From contig JAFVGK010000156.1 in assembly GCA_017475035.1 (NCBI GenBank), positions 1 through 64,000 of the forward strand: a stretch of DNA of 64,000 nucleotides, in the 5' to 3' direction. Within the stretch, counting starts at the first letter, position 1. Each line of letters opens with the position of its first letter. Source of the DNA: Blautia sp. Its GTDB lineage: Bacteria; Bacillota; Clostridia; Lachnospirales; Lachnospiraceae. This document shows, piece by piece, positions 18,301 to 27,319 of this stretch. Both the position numbers and the translations under genes were made by a program. The notes beneath the pieces were generated by a model. It did no database searches, had not been told where the DNA came from, and saw only the letters and a program-made list of their open reading frames with translations.

Positions 18301-19533
18301 ATGAATATCGCAGTGGCGGGAACAGGATATGTAGGCTTATCGCTGGCTGTCCTGCTGTCGCAGCATCATCATGTTGTTGCAGTAGATATTGTCCCGGAAA
18401 AAGTAAAGAAAATTAATCAGTGGGAAAGTCCGATCCAGGATGAATATATCGAGAAATTTCTCAAGGAACACGAAGAACGCCATCTGGATTTAAGCGCGAC
18501 CATGGATGGTGAAACAGCGTACGCTGCCGCGGATTATGTTATTATTGCCGCGCCGACCAACTATGATCCGCAAAAAAACTTTTTCGATACTTCTGCTGTA
18601 GAAGCGGTGATCGATCTGGTATTAAAGAGTTCGGATTCCGCCATTATGGTTATTAAATCCACGATTCCGGTAGGTTATACTCGAAAAATAAGGGAAAAAT
18701 TCCATACAGACCGGATTCTATTCAGCCCTGAGTTCCTGCGTGAAAGCAAAGCGCTGTATGATAATCTCTATCCTTCCCGTATAATTGTGGGATGTGATGA
18801 GGCAAGCAAAGAGAAAGCTGAGATATTCGCCCATTTGCTTCAGGAAGGAGCCGAAAAACCGGATATCGACACCCTGCTGATGGACTTTACGGAAGCAGAG
18901 GCAGTCAAACTGTTTGCAAACACGTTTCTTGCCCTCCGTGTATCTTATTTCAATGAGCTTGACACCTATGCGGAGGTAAAGGGGCTGAATACGCAGAATA
19001 TCATAAACGGCGTATGCCTGGATCCCAGGATCGGCAGTCATTACAATAATCCATCCTTTGGATATGGCGGTTACTGCCTTCCAAAGGATACGAAGCAGCT
19101 GCTGGCAAATTACGAAGATGTTCCGGAAAATCTGATAGAGGCAATTGTACAAAGCAACAGAACCAGAAAGGATTTCATAGCGGACCGTGTTTTGGAAAAG
19201 GCGGGTTATTATACAGCTAATTCCATGTGGAACGCTGAAAAAGAACGCCCTATCACAATAGGTGTGTATCGCCTGACAATGAAGGCAAACAGTGACAACT
19301 TCCGGCAAAGCTCCATACAAGGCGTCATGAAACGGATCAAAGCCAAAGGTGCCACGGTCATCATTTATGAGCCCACACTCCAGGACGGCTCCACCTTCTT
19401 CGGTTCCCTGGTCATCAACGATATTGAACGCTTTAAAAAATGCTGCGATGCCATCATCGCAAACAGATATGATAAGGTGCTGGATGATGTCGAAGAGAAG
19501 GTGTATACGAGAGACTTGTTCAGGCGGGATTAA
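18301..19533 (+). CDS. ugd: UDP-glucose 6-dehydrogenase
   Basis: This 410-residue enzyme oxidises UDP-glucose twice with NAD to give UDP-glucuronate, the substrate for the epimerase at 14830. Visible features are the N-terminal NAD loop [10 protein letters not shown] (residues 7-16), a [11 protein letters not shown] strand near 120 and the catalytic thiol at Cys259 in [24 protein letters not shown] is also typical. The start at 18301 follows GGGGGAG at 18284-18290. It forms its own unit with a repeat B element in the leader. The short group with HHVVAVDI and [10 protein letters not shown] resembles UGDs of capsule clusters of Firmicutes. Confidence 0.92.
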   Translation: MNIAVAGTGYVGLSLAVLLSQHHHVVAVDIVPEKVKKINQWESPIQDEYIEKFLKEHEERHLDLSATMDGETAYAAADYVIIAAPTNYDPQKNFFDTSAVEAVIDLVLKSSDSAIMVIKSTIPVGYTRKIREKFHTDRILFSPEFLRESKALYDNLYPSRIIVGCDEASKEKAEIFAHLLQEGAEKPDIDTLLMDFTEAEAVKLFANTFLALRVSYFNELDTYAEVKGLNTQNIINGVCLDPRIGSHYNNPSFGYGGYCLPKDTKQLLANYEDVPENLIEAIVQSNRTRKDFIADRVLEKAGYYTANSMWNAEKERPITIGVYRLTMKANSDNFRQSSIQGVMKRIKAKGATVIIYEPTLQDGSTFFGSLVINDIERFKKCCDAIIANRYDKVLDDVEEKVYTRDLFRRD

Positions 19534-20231
19534 TGAATGCTTCGACAAAAGCCTGATTCTAAGGATCGCTTCGCAGTGGTGCTTCTCCCCCTGTCTCGCC
19601 TCTTGGGCTTCGCTTTCCGGTTCGCTCGTTTCTAAACGATGCCCACTGAGCACCAGAAATGCTCACGGCTATACGCAGGCTTTCACTGTACGTTGTTCTC
19701 ACTGTAAGCATGTTTGGAGTCGGAACATAGCTTTTTTACTGTATCTCATTATAATTATGTAGTAAAGTGGGAATCCGATGGGATGCTCATATAGAAAAGG
19801 ATTGTGAGAGCGGATCGCACGAAACAAACCGGAGGGTTTTAGTTTTGGTATTGGTATGGGTATTGGTATTCCGGCCACTTTTTTGTAGAGACTGTTCCAT
19901 TACACCGTATATATTTATGAAGAATAAAAGGAGACACTAGCGCTTATCTTGTGATTTAGATATTGTTAACATAGGCGAATGGGCAATGCATAACATCACT
20001 CATTGCCCGTATAACAATATGCAAAATATTCGAAAATTAAAAAAATATGAGTAAACGAAAAACCCTCTAAAAATTTGATAAATGTTGCTACAAATATGAC
20101 AGTGAAATTAAGGTAAAGGAGTGGTAAATTGCGCCTCAAATATCCTTATGAAATAATGGAAATCAGTGTCCAACATTATTTTTGGAAGGCTGTAGTGCAT
20201 ATACATTATAATAAATCGGAGGATTTTATTC
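19534..20231. other. 698-bp stretch with no convincing gene
   Basis: It contains a short TTGGTA-type microsatellite (GGTATTGGTATGGGTATTGG at 19845-19864) and an AT-rich segment before the small peptide gene. Short frames here overlap poorly with codon usage and have no ribosome binding sites, so I call none. Confidence 0.5.
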
Positions 20232-20468
20232 ATGGCAGATAGAAAAGTAATTGATGAAGAGAATCTGGAACATGTAGTCGGGGGTTTTTTTAATTTTAAT
20301 GGAACAAATAACACAATGACATATTATCATCCAGACGGTACCGTTACCGTTCATAAGGTTTTAGATTTTAAACTTGCCTGGAAGATGAGCAATGATCTTC
20401 ATGGTCAGAATGTTCCAGAGGATAATATTCTTTCACAAATGGTAAGCGCTGGGTATATTATTGACTGA
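20232..20468 (+). CDS. small peptide with double-glycine-type leader (candidate secreted peptide)
   Basis: This 78-residue peptide is preceded by a good ribosome binding site (CGGAGG at 20218-20223). The N-terminus reads EENLEHVVGG at residues 9-18, the pattern of double-glycine leaders cut by C39 peptidase transporters, as in bacteriocins and other exported peptides. The putative 60-residue core is neutral and has no cysteine, with NFNGTNNTMTYYHPDG and a C-terminal amphipathic stretch. A strong terminator follows at 20627. No LanM, radical SAM enzyme or C39 transporter lies in the window, but a Sec11-like peptidase gene and its dead copy are downstream. A bacteriocin-like or signalling role is a guess. 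Confidence 0.6.
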   Translation: MADRKVIDEENLEHVVGGFFNFNGTNNTMTYYHPDGTVTVHKVLDFKLAWKMSNDLHGQNVPEDNILSQMVSAGYIID

Positions 20469-20626
20469 TTTTTTATTGAGGAGGTTGTCTTGAGGAAATC
20501 CCAAGAGTTCAGGCAGTGACAACGAACGTTTGGTATCTTTCTCATATGCGTGGTGTACTTGGCGGATCCAAACGTGAAATGCAGGATGAAATGAGTGCAT
20601 CATCCTTTCATTTGATTAACATCGGA

Positions 20627-20660
20627 AAGAACCGTTCAGTTACCCTGAACGGTTCTTTTT
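20627..20660 (+). terminator. rho-independent terminator after the small peptide gene
   Basis: AAGAACCGTTCAG pairs perfectly with CTGAACGGTTCTT over a 5-nt loop, followed by a T-run. The 158 bp between the peptide stop and the hairpin hold a decoy site (GAGGAGG) and only a ten-codon frame. Confidence 0.85.
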
Positions 20661-21151
20661 GCATTTATTCTGATATATCACTTCATGCATATTATTCTTC
20701 TGAAGGACATAAAGAGTATCTGAATTATTTCGTACTGAGCGGTGAGAATGTACAGGTATGTGAAATAATGGATTCGCTAAGGTTATCTCGCAGCCCAGGC
20801 TTATGTGGTGTAAGAAACGGTAAAAATTCAGAATATATTGGCCTGTTCCAAATTCGCCTTGAATATCTTATCTTTATGATATAGAATTATTCTTAATCAG
20901 TGATAAAAGGTTACATTTGGATGATAGGCTAAAGCGGGCTGTTCTCGAGCAAGCTATGGCTCTCCCTCGGAAAGCGAGGAAGCTATTGTCATGATTCATG
21001 GCTAATTTTCAGGTTTTTACCTCGAGAATGACCAGGCCGTTGCAATCTGCCATAATGATCAGATAAACGATATGCGGAATGAGTTCGGCTTTCAGAAGCC
21101 GTTTCCAAAGATGTACATAGAAGAGTAAATCTGCATATTGGGAAATGAAAT
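20661..21151. other. non-coding stretch with a gene tail remnant
   Basis: The stretch ends with an orphan coding-like tail (FGFQKPFPKMYIEE, stop at 21126-21128). Its DNA, TTTCCAAAGATGTACAT followed by GAAGAGTAAAT, recurs in altered form at 23219-23246, just before the second AAA-ATPase gene. The sequence from ATCTGCATATTGGGAAATGA is shared with the leader of the intact peptidase at 24999. It is therefore part of the duplicated peptidase/AAA module. Confidence 0.5.
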
Positions 21152-21610
21152 AGGAGCACATTTGAAGAAATCCTTTCCAAGGAGGGAAGGATCATTTATA
21201 AAACCAAAGGTGTCAGCATGCTCCCGCTGCTGCACCAGAATCAGGATATCGTCGTGATAGAACCTCCTCAGGGCAGGCTGAATAATTATGATGTAGCTTT
21301 ATATAAACGCGGCGTTTCCTATGTGCTGCATCGTGTCAGTGAGGTAAAGGATCATTATTATCTGATCCGTGGGGATAATACCTTTGCCTTGGAATATGTT
21401 CCGGATAAAGCTGCGATCGGTGTCCTTAAAAGCTTTATTCGAAAAGGAAAAACCTGGAATACCGATGACCGCCGATACATACTCTATTCCCGGTTTTGGA
21501 ATGCGATTTATCCGATCCGGAAATTGTGGGTTCTGGGATGGAGACTCATATACCGGGCGGCAAAAAAGCTGGGATTGAGAAGACCGGACTGGATGAGACG
21601 GAGAAGTTAA
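21152..21610 (+). pseudogene. Sec11-like signal peptidase, start codon lost (copy 1)
   Basis: Over about 460 bp this is nearly identical to the intact gene at 24999-25460. The position equivalent to its ATG reads AGG (21152-21154), a single T-to-G change. The next in-frame ATG (21218) begins within the catalytic GVSMLPLL motif, so it would remove the residues before the serine. The rest of the frame, including VLHRV and IRGDNT, is undamaged, which suggests the loss is recent. It could still be translated at low level from 21218, but then probably without activity. Confidence 0.75.
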
Positions 21611-21821
21611 AAGCTTATGAGCTCTGAATCATATTCTATATCTTAGGATCTGTATAAAAATGAACTTTACATCTGGCGCGTCTAAATCCGCCCAGGCTGC
21701 CTCGCTGCGGCGACTGACAACAATGCGGCCTGGACGAATTTATCCAGCACTGTCTGTAGGGGTTATTTTTGCACAGCTCCTGAGGGGGGACATTGTGGAA
21801 ACAAGAAAGAGGGTTGAAATA

Positions 21822-23042
21822 ATGAACAGAAGAAAACTTCCGATCGGAATTCAGGGCTTTGAAAAACTGAGAACAGAAAATTTCCTCTATGTGGATAAAA
21901 CGGAATATATCTACCAGCTTGTGCATAACAATGTCCCTTATTTCCTCAGCAGACCGAGAAGATTTGGGAAGAGCCTTCTTCTGTCGACAATGAAAGTATA
22001 CTGGGAAGGCAAACGGGAATTATTTTCTGGTTTAGCTATCGAAAATCTGGAGAAAGGCAATGAAAATGCCTGGGAGAAATATCCGATCTTTTATTTTGAC
22101 TTTAACGGAGAGAATTATATAGAAACTTCAATCGAAGCGGTTCTGGATGGCATGCTTTCTGACTGGGAAGATGTCTATGGCGATCAATATAAAAACCGTA
22201 CACTGGGCGATCGTTTTCAGAAAATTATGGAGACGGCTGTACAAAAAACAGGAAGAAGATGTGTTGTTTTAATTGATGAATATGATAAGCCCTTATTAGA
22301 CACAATAGATAACCCGGAATTGCAGAATCACATCAGAGAAGTGTTCAAAGGCTTCTTCAGCACGTTAAAGAAAGCAGACGAGTCGATACAATTCATTTTT
22401 ATTACAGGCGTTTCCAAGTTCCATAAAATCAGCATATTCAGTGATCTGAATCAATTAAAAGATATTTCGCTTACAAAGCAATATGCATCCATATGTGGAA
22501 TAACAGAAGATGAAATGAGACAGTATTTTGATCAGGAAATCAAACAACTGGCGAAATCACAGGATTTATCTTATGAAGAATGTCTGACCGGGCTGAGACA
22601 GATGTATGATGGCTATCATTTTCATCCGGCCGGAGGGGGAGTATATAATCCGTATAGTCTGCTCAGTGCTTTTGCAGATGGAGAATTAGGAGCCTATTGG
22701 TTTGAAACCGGGACACCGACAATGCTGATAAAGAAATTCCGGGATAACCACTTCGATGTTCAGAAAATCATTGATCAGAAGATATATACGGGGGAGTCTG
22801 TTTTGAAAGACTATGCTGGTGAAAGTCTGGATCCGGTTCCTCTGCTATATCAGACAGGATATCTTACCATTCAGGATTATGACACAAAACGAAAAAGATA
22901 TTCGCTGGGTTTTCCAAATGAAGAAGTAAAGTACGGATTTCTTGAGAGCCTGATACCTTCTTATGTACCAAAAGCATCGGCCGGAAATGGAGCGGGGCGA
23001 AAACCTGATACAGGAGATCTCTTTAGGAAAAGCCTTCCCTAA
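21822..23042 (+). pseudogene. AAA-ATPase/PD-(D/E)XK family gene, 3' truncated (copy 1)
   Basis: The frame matches the intact gene at 29162 (KLPIGIQGF at the N-terminus, P-loop RPRRFGKSLL, Walker B VLIDEYDKPLLD). Homology stops abruptly at about 22991 (GGAAATGGA). Beyond that the DNA is unrelated, and a stop follows at 23042. The roughly 150 C-terminal residues that carry the nuclease-like domain are missing. The unrelated 22992-23205 encodes a coding-like tail in another frame (KLDFFRFRSEAAPEAIHM), perhaps from a different gene. The start is placed at ATG 21822 by comparison with 29162. An upstream GTG at 21795 has a GGGGGGAC context also seen before the 27320 gene. Confidence 0.7.
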
Positions 23043-23274
23043 GCTTCTGCGCCAGACGTATCTTCCGACTGAAAACACTGCAAAACAAAAAAGCCTTTAT
23101 CTTTTGAAGACTATGTCCGGTAAACTGGATTTTTTTCGTTTTAGAAGTGAAGCTGCGCCGGAAGCGATTCATATGGCGTGGGAGAGGGTCAGACCCATTA
23201 TATAAATTTTGCAAGTTGTTTCCAAAGATGGACATGGAAGAGTAAATAGCGTTGAATATAGAGAGTATTGTAAA

Positions 23275-24954
23275 ATGTCAATCAAGATAGGTGTAGGCGA
23301 AGAGATTTTTGACAGGCTCAGAGAAGAGGGCTGCTACTATGTTGATAAAACGGAATTACTGTATGAACTGGTGAATTCATCAGATCATGTGGTTACGCTC
23401 TTTACCCGTCCGAGACGATTCGGGAAGACGCTGATGATGAGCATGATAGAAAGCTTCTTTGATATAAACAGAGACAGCAGATCCATATTTGCCGGACTTT
23501 CTGTCATGAAGCATGAAGAGTTCTGCAATAAGTGGATGAATCGATATCCGGTTTTATCTGTAAGCCTGAAGGATGTGGAAGGACTTCATTTTGGCAGTGC
23601 ATATGAAATGCTTAAGGTGGTGTTGGCAGATCTTTGTAAAAAACATGTGAATCTGAGGGAAAGTCATAAAATTCTTGAAGAGGACAGGGATATTTTTAAC
23701 AGATTGGCAGCCAGAGAACCAAATGAAGGAGATATTAAAGATTCTCTGAAAACCATGATGCGGATGATGTACATGGTTTATAACAAGCCCGTAATCCTGC
23801 TGATCGATGAGTACGATGTTCCCCTGGCGAAGGCCAACGAGAAGAAAGCAGGTGGGGAATGGTATTATCCACAGATGCTTGAAATGATCCGCGGCATCAT
23901 GAGTACAGCTTTAAAGTACAATGATTACCTGAAGTTCGGAGTTGTTACGGGATGTCTTAAGATTGCGAAAGAAAGTATTTTTACCGGTGTGAATAATTTT
24001 ACTTCCTATTCTGTTCTGGATGACAGGTTCGGCGGGTATTTCGGATTTACGCAGGAGGAGCTGGACACTCTGCTGAAAGCCGCTTGCCTGGAAGACAAAC
24101 AAAAGATTTTTGAGGAATGGTATGATGGGTATGTATTCGGCTGTCATTCTATGTACTGTCCCTGGGATGTTATGAATTATGTTTCTGACCTTCTGTACCG
24201 AAAAACAGCAAAGCCGAAAAATTACTGGAAGAATACCAGTGGGAATGGAATCATCCGGGATTTTGTGGAACGAACGGATTTTCAGGTGAAGCGGAAATTT
24301 GAAACCTTGATGAACGGAGAGAGTATTATCCAGACGATCTCGGATGAATTGACATATGATTCTCTTCACGAGACCGAGGACAATCTGTGGAGTGTCCTGA
24401 TGATGACGGGATATCTGACAAAGGCTGACCCGAATGAAGAGGGAAACACAATTGCCCTTGCAATTCCGAACAGGGAAATCTCCGGCATTTTCCGGGATAC
24501 AGTCGTAAAATATTTTTCTGATCATGTGGACATGGCTGAACTGAAGGTCATGATGGAGGCTCTGTGGACCGGAGATGAGGCTGCCGCAAGTAAAGCAATT
24601 TTAAAGCTGCTTTGGCAGACCATCAGTTTCATGGATTACCATGAAGACTATTACCACGCATTTTTGGCCGGGATTTTTGTGGGCAGAGGCTATGAAGTTG
24701 AGAGCAATAAGGAACGCGGTCTTGGGAGACCGGATATCTTACTGATCGATGATGCACACCGTCGTGCTCTGGTTATCGAAGCAAAGAAATCTGACAGCAG
24801 GGATAAGATGGAGCATGACTGTCTTGAAGTATTGAATCAGATTGTGGATCAGGAATATGCAAAAGATCTGGATGCATATGATTTGACCTGTTACGGAGTC
24901 GCGTTTTATCAGAAAAGCGCATTGGTAAAAAAATATGATGCGGCAGGCATATGA
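23275..24954 (+). CDS. AAA-ATPase-like protein with C-terminal PD-(D/E)XK nuclease domain (copy 2)
   Basis: This 559-residue cytoplasmic protein belongs to the AAA-ATPase_like (PF09820) plus PDDEXK_9/DUF1703 family. The N-terminal GCYYVDKTELLYEL leads into the P-loop TRPRRFGKTLMMS, with Walker B VILLIDEYDVPLA in the middle. The C-terminal nuclease-like site reads GRPDILLIDD then VIEAKKSD. Family biochemistry is not established; expansion in gut anaerobes suggests defence, toxin or genome-maintenance roles. The start at 23275 is chosen because homology to paralogues begins there (MSIKIGVGEEIFDRL). It is a different subfamily from the neighbours at 25512 and 29162. The next gene, a signal peptidase, starts 44 bp downstream. 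Confidence 0.8.
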   Translation: MSIKIGVGEEIFDRLREEGCYYVDKTELLYELVNSSDHVVTLFTRPRRFGKTLMMSMIESFFDINRDSRSIFAGLSVMKHEEFCNKWMNRYPVLSVSLKDVEGLHFGSAYEMLKVVLADLCKKHVNLRESHKILEEDRDIFNRLAAREPNEGDIKDSLKTMMRMMYMVYNKPVILLIDEYDVPLAKANEKKAGGEWYYPQMLEMIRGIMSTALKYNDYLKFGVVTGCLKIAKESIFTGVNNFTSYSVLDDRFGGYFGFTQEELDTLLKAACLEDKQKIFEEWYDGYVFGCHSMYCPWDVMNYVSDLLYRKTAKPKNYWKNTSGNGIIRDFVERTDFQVKRKFETLMNGESIIQTISDELTYDSLHETEDNLWSVLMMTGYLTKADPNEEGNTIALAIPNREISGIFRDTVVKYFSDHVDMAELKVMMEALWTGDEAAASKAILKLLWQTISFMDYHEDYYHAFLAGIFVGRGYEVESNKERGLGRPDILLIDDAHRRALVIEAKKSDSRDKMEHDCLEVLNQIVDQEYAKDLDAYDLTCYGVAFYQKSALVKKYDAAGI

Positions 24955-24998
24955 GGGCTGGAAAAGCTTGAAAATATCTGCATATTGGGAAATGAAAT

Positions 24999-25460
24999 AT
25001 GAGCACATTTGAAGAAATCCTTTCCAGGGACGGAAGGATCGTTTATAAGACAAAAGGCGTCAGCATGCTCCCGCTGCTGCACCAGAATCAGGATATCGTC
25101 GTGATAGAACCTCCTCAGGGGAGACTGAATAAATATGATGTAGCTTTATATAAACGCGGCGTTTCCTATGTGCTGCATCGTGTCATTCAGGTGAAGGATC
25201 ATTATTATCTGATCCGCGGGGATAATACCTATGCCTTGGAATATGTTCCGGATGAAGCTGTGATCGGCGTGCTTCGAAGCTTTATTCGAAATGGGAAAGC
25301 CTGGAATACTGATGACCGCTGTTACATACTCTATTCCCGGTTTTGGAATGCGATTTACCCGGTCCGTAAATTGTGGGTTCTGGGATGGAGACTCATATAT
25401 CGTGTGGCAAAAAAGCTGGGATTGAGAAGACCGGACTGGATGAGACGGAGAAAGCTTTGA
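24999..25460 (+). CDS. small Sec11/SipW-like signal peptidase (S24/S26 family), intact copy
   Basis: This 153-residue protein has the serine motif KGVSMLPLL (residues 19-27) and VLHRV near 60, then YLIRGDNTYALE. That His-containing pattern is the Ser/His arrangement of archaeal and eukaryotic Sec11 and SipW, not the Ser/Lys arrangement of LepB. A hydrophobic-basic stretch near the C-terminus (LWVLGWRLIYRVAKK) may sit at the membrane; there is no N-terminal TM. Such short S24/S26 proteins often lie near peptide maturation genes in Clostridia. A start-less copy is at 21152 and a shorter dead copy at 27161. Each is followed by an AAA-ATPase/nuclease gene. Confidence 0.75.
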   Translation: MSTFEEILSRDGRIVYKTKGVSMLPLLHQNQDIVVIEPPQGRLNKYDVALYKRGVSYVLHRVIQVKDHYYLIRGDNTYALEYVPDEAVIGVLRSFIRNGKAWNTDDRCYILYSRFWNAIYPVRKLWVLGWRLIYRVAKKLGLRRPDWMRRRKL

Positions 25461-25511
25461 GGTCTGACAGGCTGCAGGTTACGAGGAGGGCGTGAATGGG
25501 AGGAATGGAAC

Positions 25512-27131
25512 ATGGGAGTTTATCTGAATCCGGGAAATGATGGCTTTGCCAGAATCATCAGTGACAATTATGTTGACAAGACCGGATTGATCAGCCTGAT
25601 CAACAAGGCGATAGGCACCACAAAGAACCTGATCTGTATCAGCAGACCCCGCCGGTTCGGAAAGTCTTATGCCGCGCAGATGCTTTGTGCGTATTACGAT
25701 AAGTCCTGTGACTCCCATGACTTGTTTGGGCAGTTTAACATAAGCAGGGATGCCGGATATGAAACACATTTAAACAGGTATCATGTCATTGATCTTGATC
25801 TGTCGGGCTTTGCTGCCGGTGCCAGAAAGAATGCCATTCCCCTGCAGAATATTCCGATGCTCATCGATGCCGCGATCATGGAAGAGGTCAAAAGCTATTA
25901 TCCGGAGCTGTCATCACAGAAGGAACTTAACGATTGTCTCCTGGAGCTGGTGCGGATTACAGGGACAAAGATCGTTTTTGTGATTGATGAGTGGGATGCC
26001 GTGATTCGGGAAGCGAAGGATGACGAGGAGGCACAGGCGCGTTATCTGTATCTGCTCCGGGGATGGTTTAAAAATAATAACTTCACGCCGAAGGCAGTAG
26101 CCGCTGCATATCTGACGGGCATCCTTCCTATCAAAAAGGACAGATCACAGTCGGCGATTTCTGATTTTCAGGAATACTCCATGTTGGATCCGCTGGATTT
26201 TGCGGAATACGTAGGCTTTACGGAAGAGGAAGTAAAGAAGGTCTGTGAAACATCAGGCCGCGATTTTGCATACATGAAAATGTGGTATGACGGATATACT
26301 GTGGGAGACTGTCGCTCGATCTATAATCCTTATTCCGTGATGCAGGCCATCGAAAACGGAAAGTTTAAGTCTTATTGGAAAAAGACATCCGCTGCGGAAG
26401 CACTGATGACCTATATTGACATGGATCAGGACGGACTTCAGGAGGACATTGCAAGGTTAATCGCCGGAGAGAGTATTGAAGTGGATCCGGATTCATTCAA
26501 TAATGATGTGGAGACTTTTACCTGTAAGGACGATGTATTGACGTTGCTGATTCATCTTGGATATCTGACTTATGAGGAAATAAAGGATTCTTATGGCGAG
26601 GATGAGGTGTTTACCGGGCTGGCCAGGATACCGAACGAGGAGATCAGGACCGGGTTCGAAAAACTCCTGCGGAAGGCAAGGCATAAAGATCTGATAAACC
26701 TGGTGCGCAGTTCAGACAGGCTGCTCGAAGATACACTTTCCGGAAATGAAGAAGCGGTAGCAGCGGCTATCCGGAAAGTGCATGATTCAGAATATGCGCC
26801 GACCTTTTACAATAATGAACAGAGCCTGCGCTATGTAGTAAAGATGGCTTACATTTCCTGTGTGGATCAGTATGCAAAAGTGGAGGAAGTGCCTTCCGGT
26901 CATGGTGTGGCGGATGTTATATTCCTGCCAAAGAGAAATTCACCGCTTCCGGCTATGGTCATAGAACTGAAGTGGGACAGGAGCGCGGAAGGAGCGATCC
27001 GACAGATTAAGGAAAAAGGTTACGGAAAGCTTCTGGAACAATATGGCGGGGAAGTGATTCTGGCAGGCATCAGTTATGATTCCAGATCAAAAGAGCATAC
27101 CTGTGTGATTGAATTCATGAACAAAGGATGA
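25512..27131 (+). CDS. AAA-ATPase-like protein with C-terminal PD-(D/E)XK nuclease domain (copy 3)
   Basis: This 539-residue protein starts MGVYLNPGNDGF, with GGGAGG upstream of the ATG. The P-loop SRPRRFGKSYAAQ lies near residue 50, Walker B is VFVIDEWDAVIRE, and the C-terminal nuclease-like pair is VADVIFLP and MVIELKWD, with a following conserved Gln/Lys helix (AIRQIKEKGYG). It belongs to the same subfamily as the gene at 27320 (MGxYLNPG start, DEWDA Walker B). It follows the intact peptidase gene by 51 bp, so the two probably share a transcript. No membrane segment or signal peptide is visible. The function is unknown. Confidence 0.8.
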   Translation: MGVYLNPGNDGFARIISDNYVDKTGLISLINKAIGTTKNLICISRPRRFGKSYAAQMLCAYYDKSCDSHDLFGQFNISRDAGYETHLNRYHVIDLDLSGFAAGARKNAIPLQNIPMLIDAAIMEEVKSYYPELSSQKELNDCLLELVRITGTKIVFVIDEWDAVIREAKDDEEAQARYLYLLRGWFKNNNFTPKAVAAAYLTGILPIKKDRSQSAISDFQEYSMLDPLDFAEYVGFTEEEVKKVCETSGRDFAYMKMWYDGYTVGDCRSIYNPYSVMQAIENGKFKSYWKKTSAAEALMTYIDMDQDGLQEDIARLIAGESIEVDPDSFNNDVETFTCKDDVLTLLIHLGYLTYEEIKDSYGEDEVFTGLARIPNEEIRTGFEKLLRKARHKDLINLVRSSDRLLEDTLSGNEEAVAAAIRKVHDSEYAPTFYNNEQSLRYVVKMAYISCVDQYAKVEEVPSGHGVADVIFLPKRNSPLPAMVIELKWDRSAEGAIRQIKEKGYGKLLEQYGGEVILAGISYDSRSKEHTCVIEFMNKG

Positions 27132-27160
27132 ATGCGATGTAGAACTTGCCGGGAAATATC

Positions 27161-27305
27161 TGGAATGAGATCTATCCGGTCTGCAGACTGTGGGTTCTGG
27201 GATAGAGATTCATATACCGTGTGGCAAATAACTGAGGTATGAAGATCGGACTGGATGAGATGGAAAAGGCCAGACGCTTATGATATCTGAATCATATTCT
27301 ATTTC
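27161..27305 (+). pseudogene. 3' remnant of a third Sec11-like peptidase copy
   Basis: This stretch reads W-N-E-I-Y-P-V, then LWVLG, then a stop, then RFIYRVAN, another stop and a GLDEM-like end. It matches the last 45 codons of the peptidase at 24999 and its downstream TCTGAATCATATTCTAT flank, also found after copy 1. Point stops and missing 5' sequence show it is dead. It fills the gap between AAA copies 3 and 4 at the place a peptidase gene occupies elsewhere in the array. Confidence 0.7.
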
Positions 27306-27319
27306 TATGGGGGGACATT

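Noticed and set aside
19349-19762. 137-codon plus-strand frame at the end of UDP-glucose dehydrogenase
   Set aside because: It overlaps the conserved C-terminus of UDP-glucose dehydrogenase in another frame and lacks a ribosome site.
20516-20884. 122-codon frame on the plus strand
   Set aside because: A strong rho-independent terminator (20627-20660) lies inside it, there is no good ribosome site, and its GTG start lies just after another short frame. It is unlikely to be a gene.
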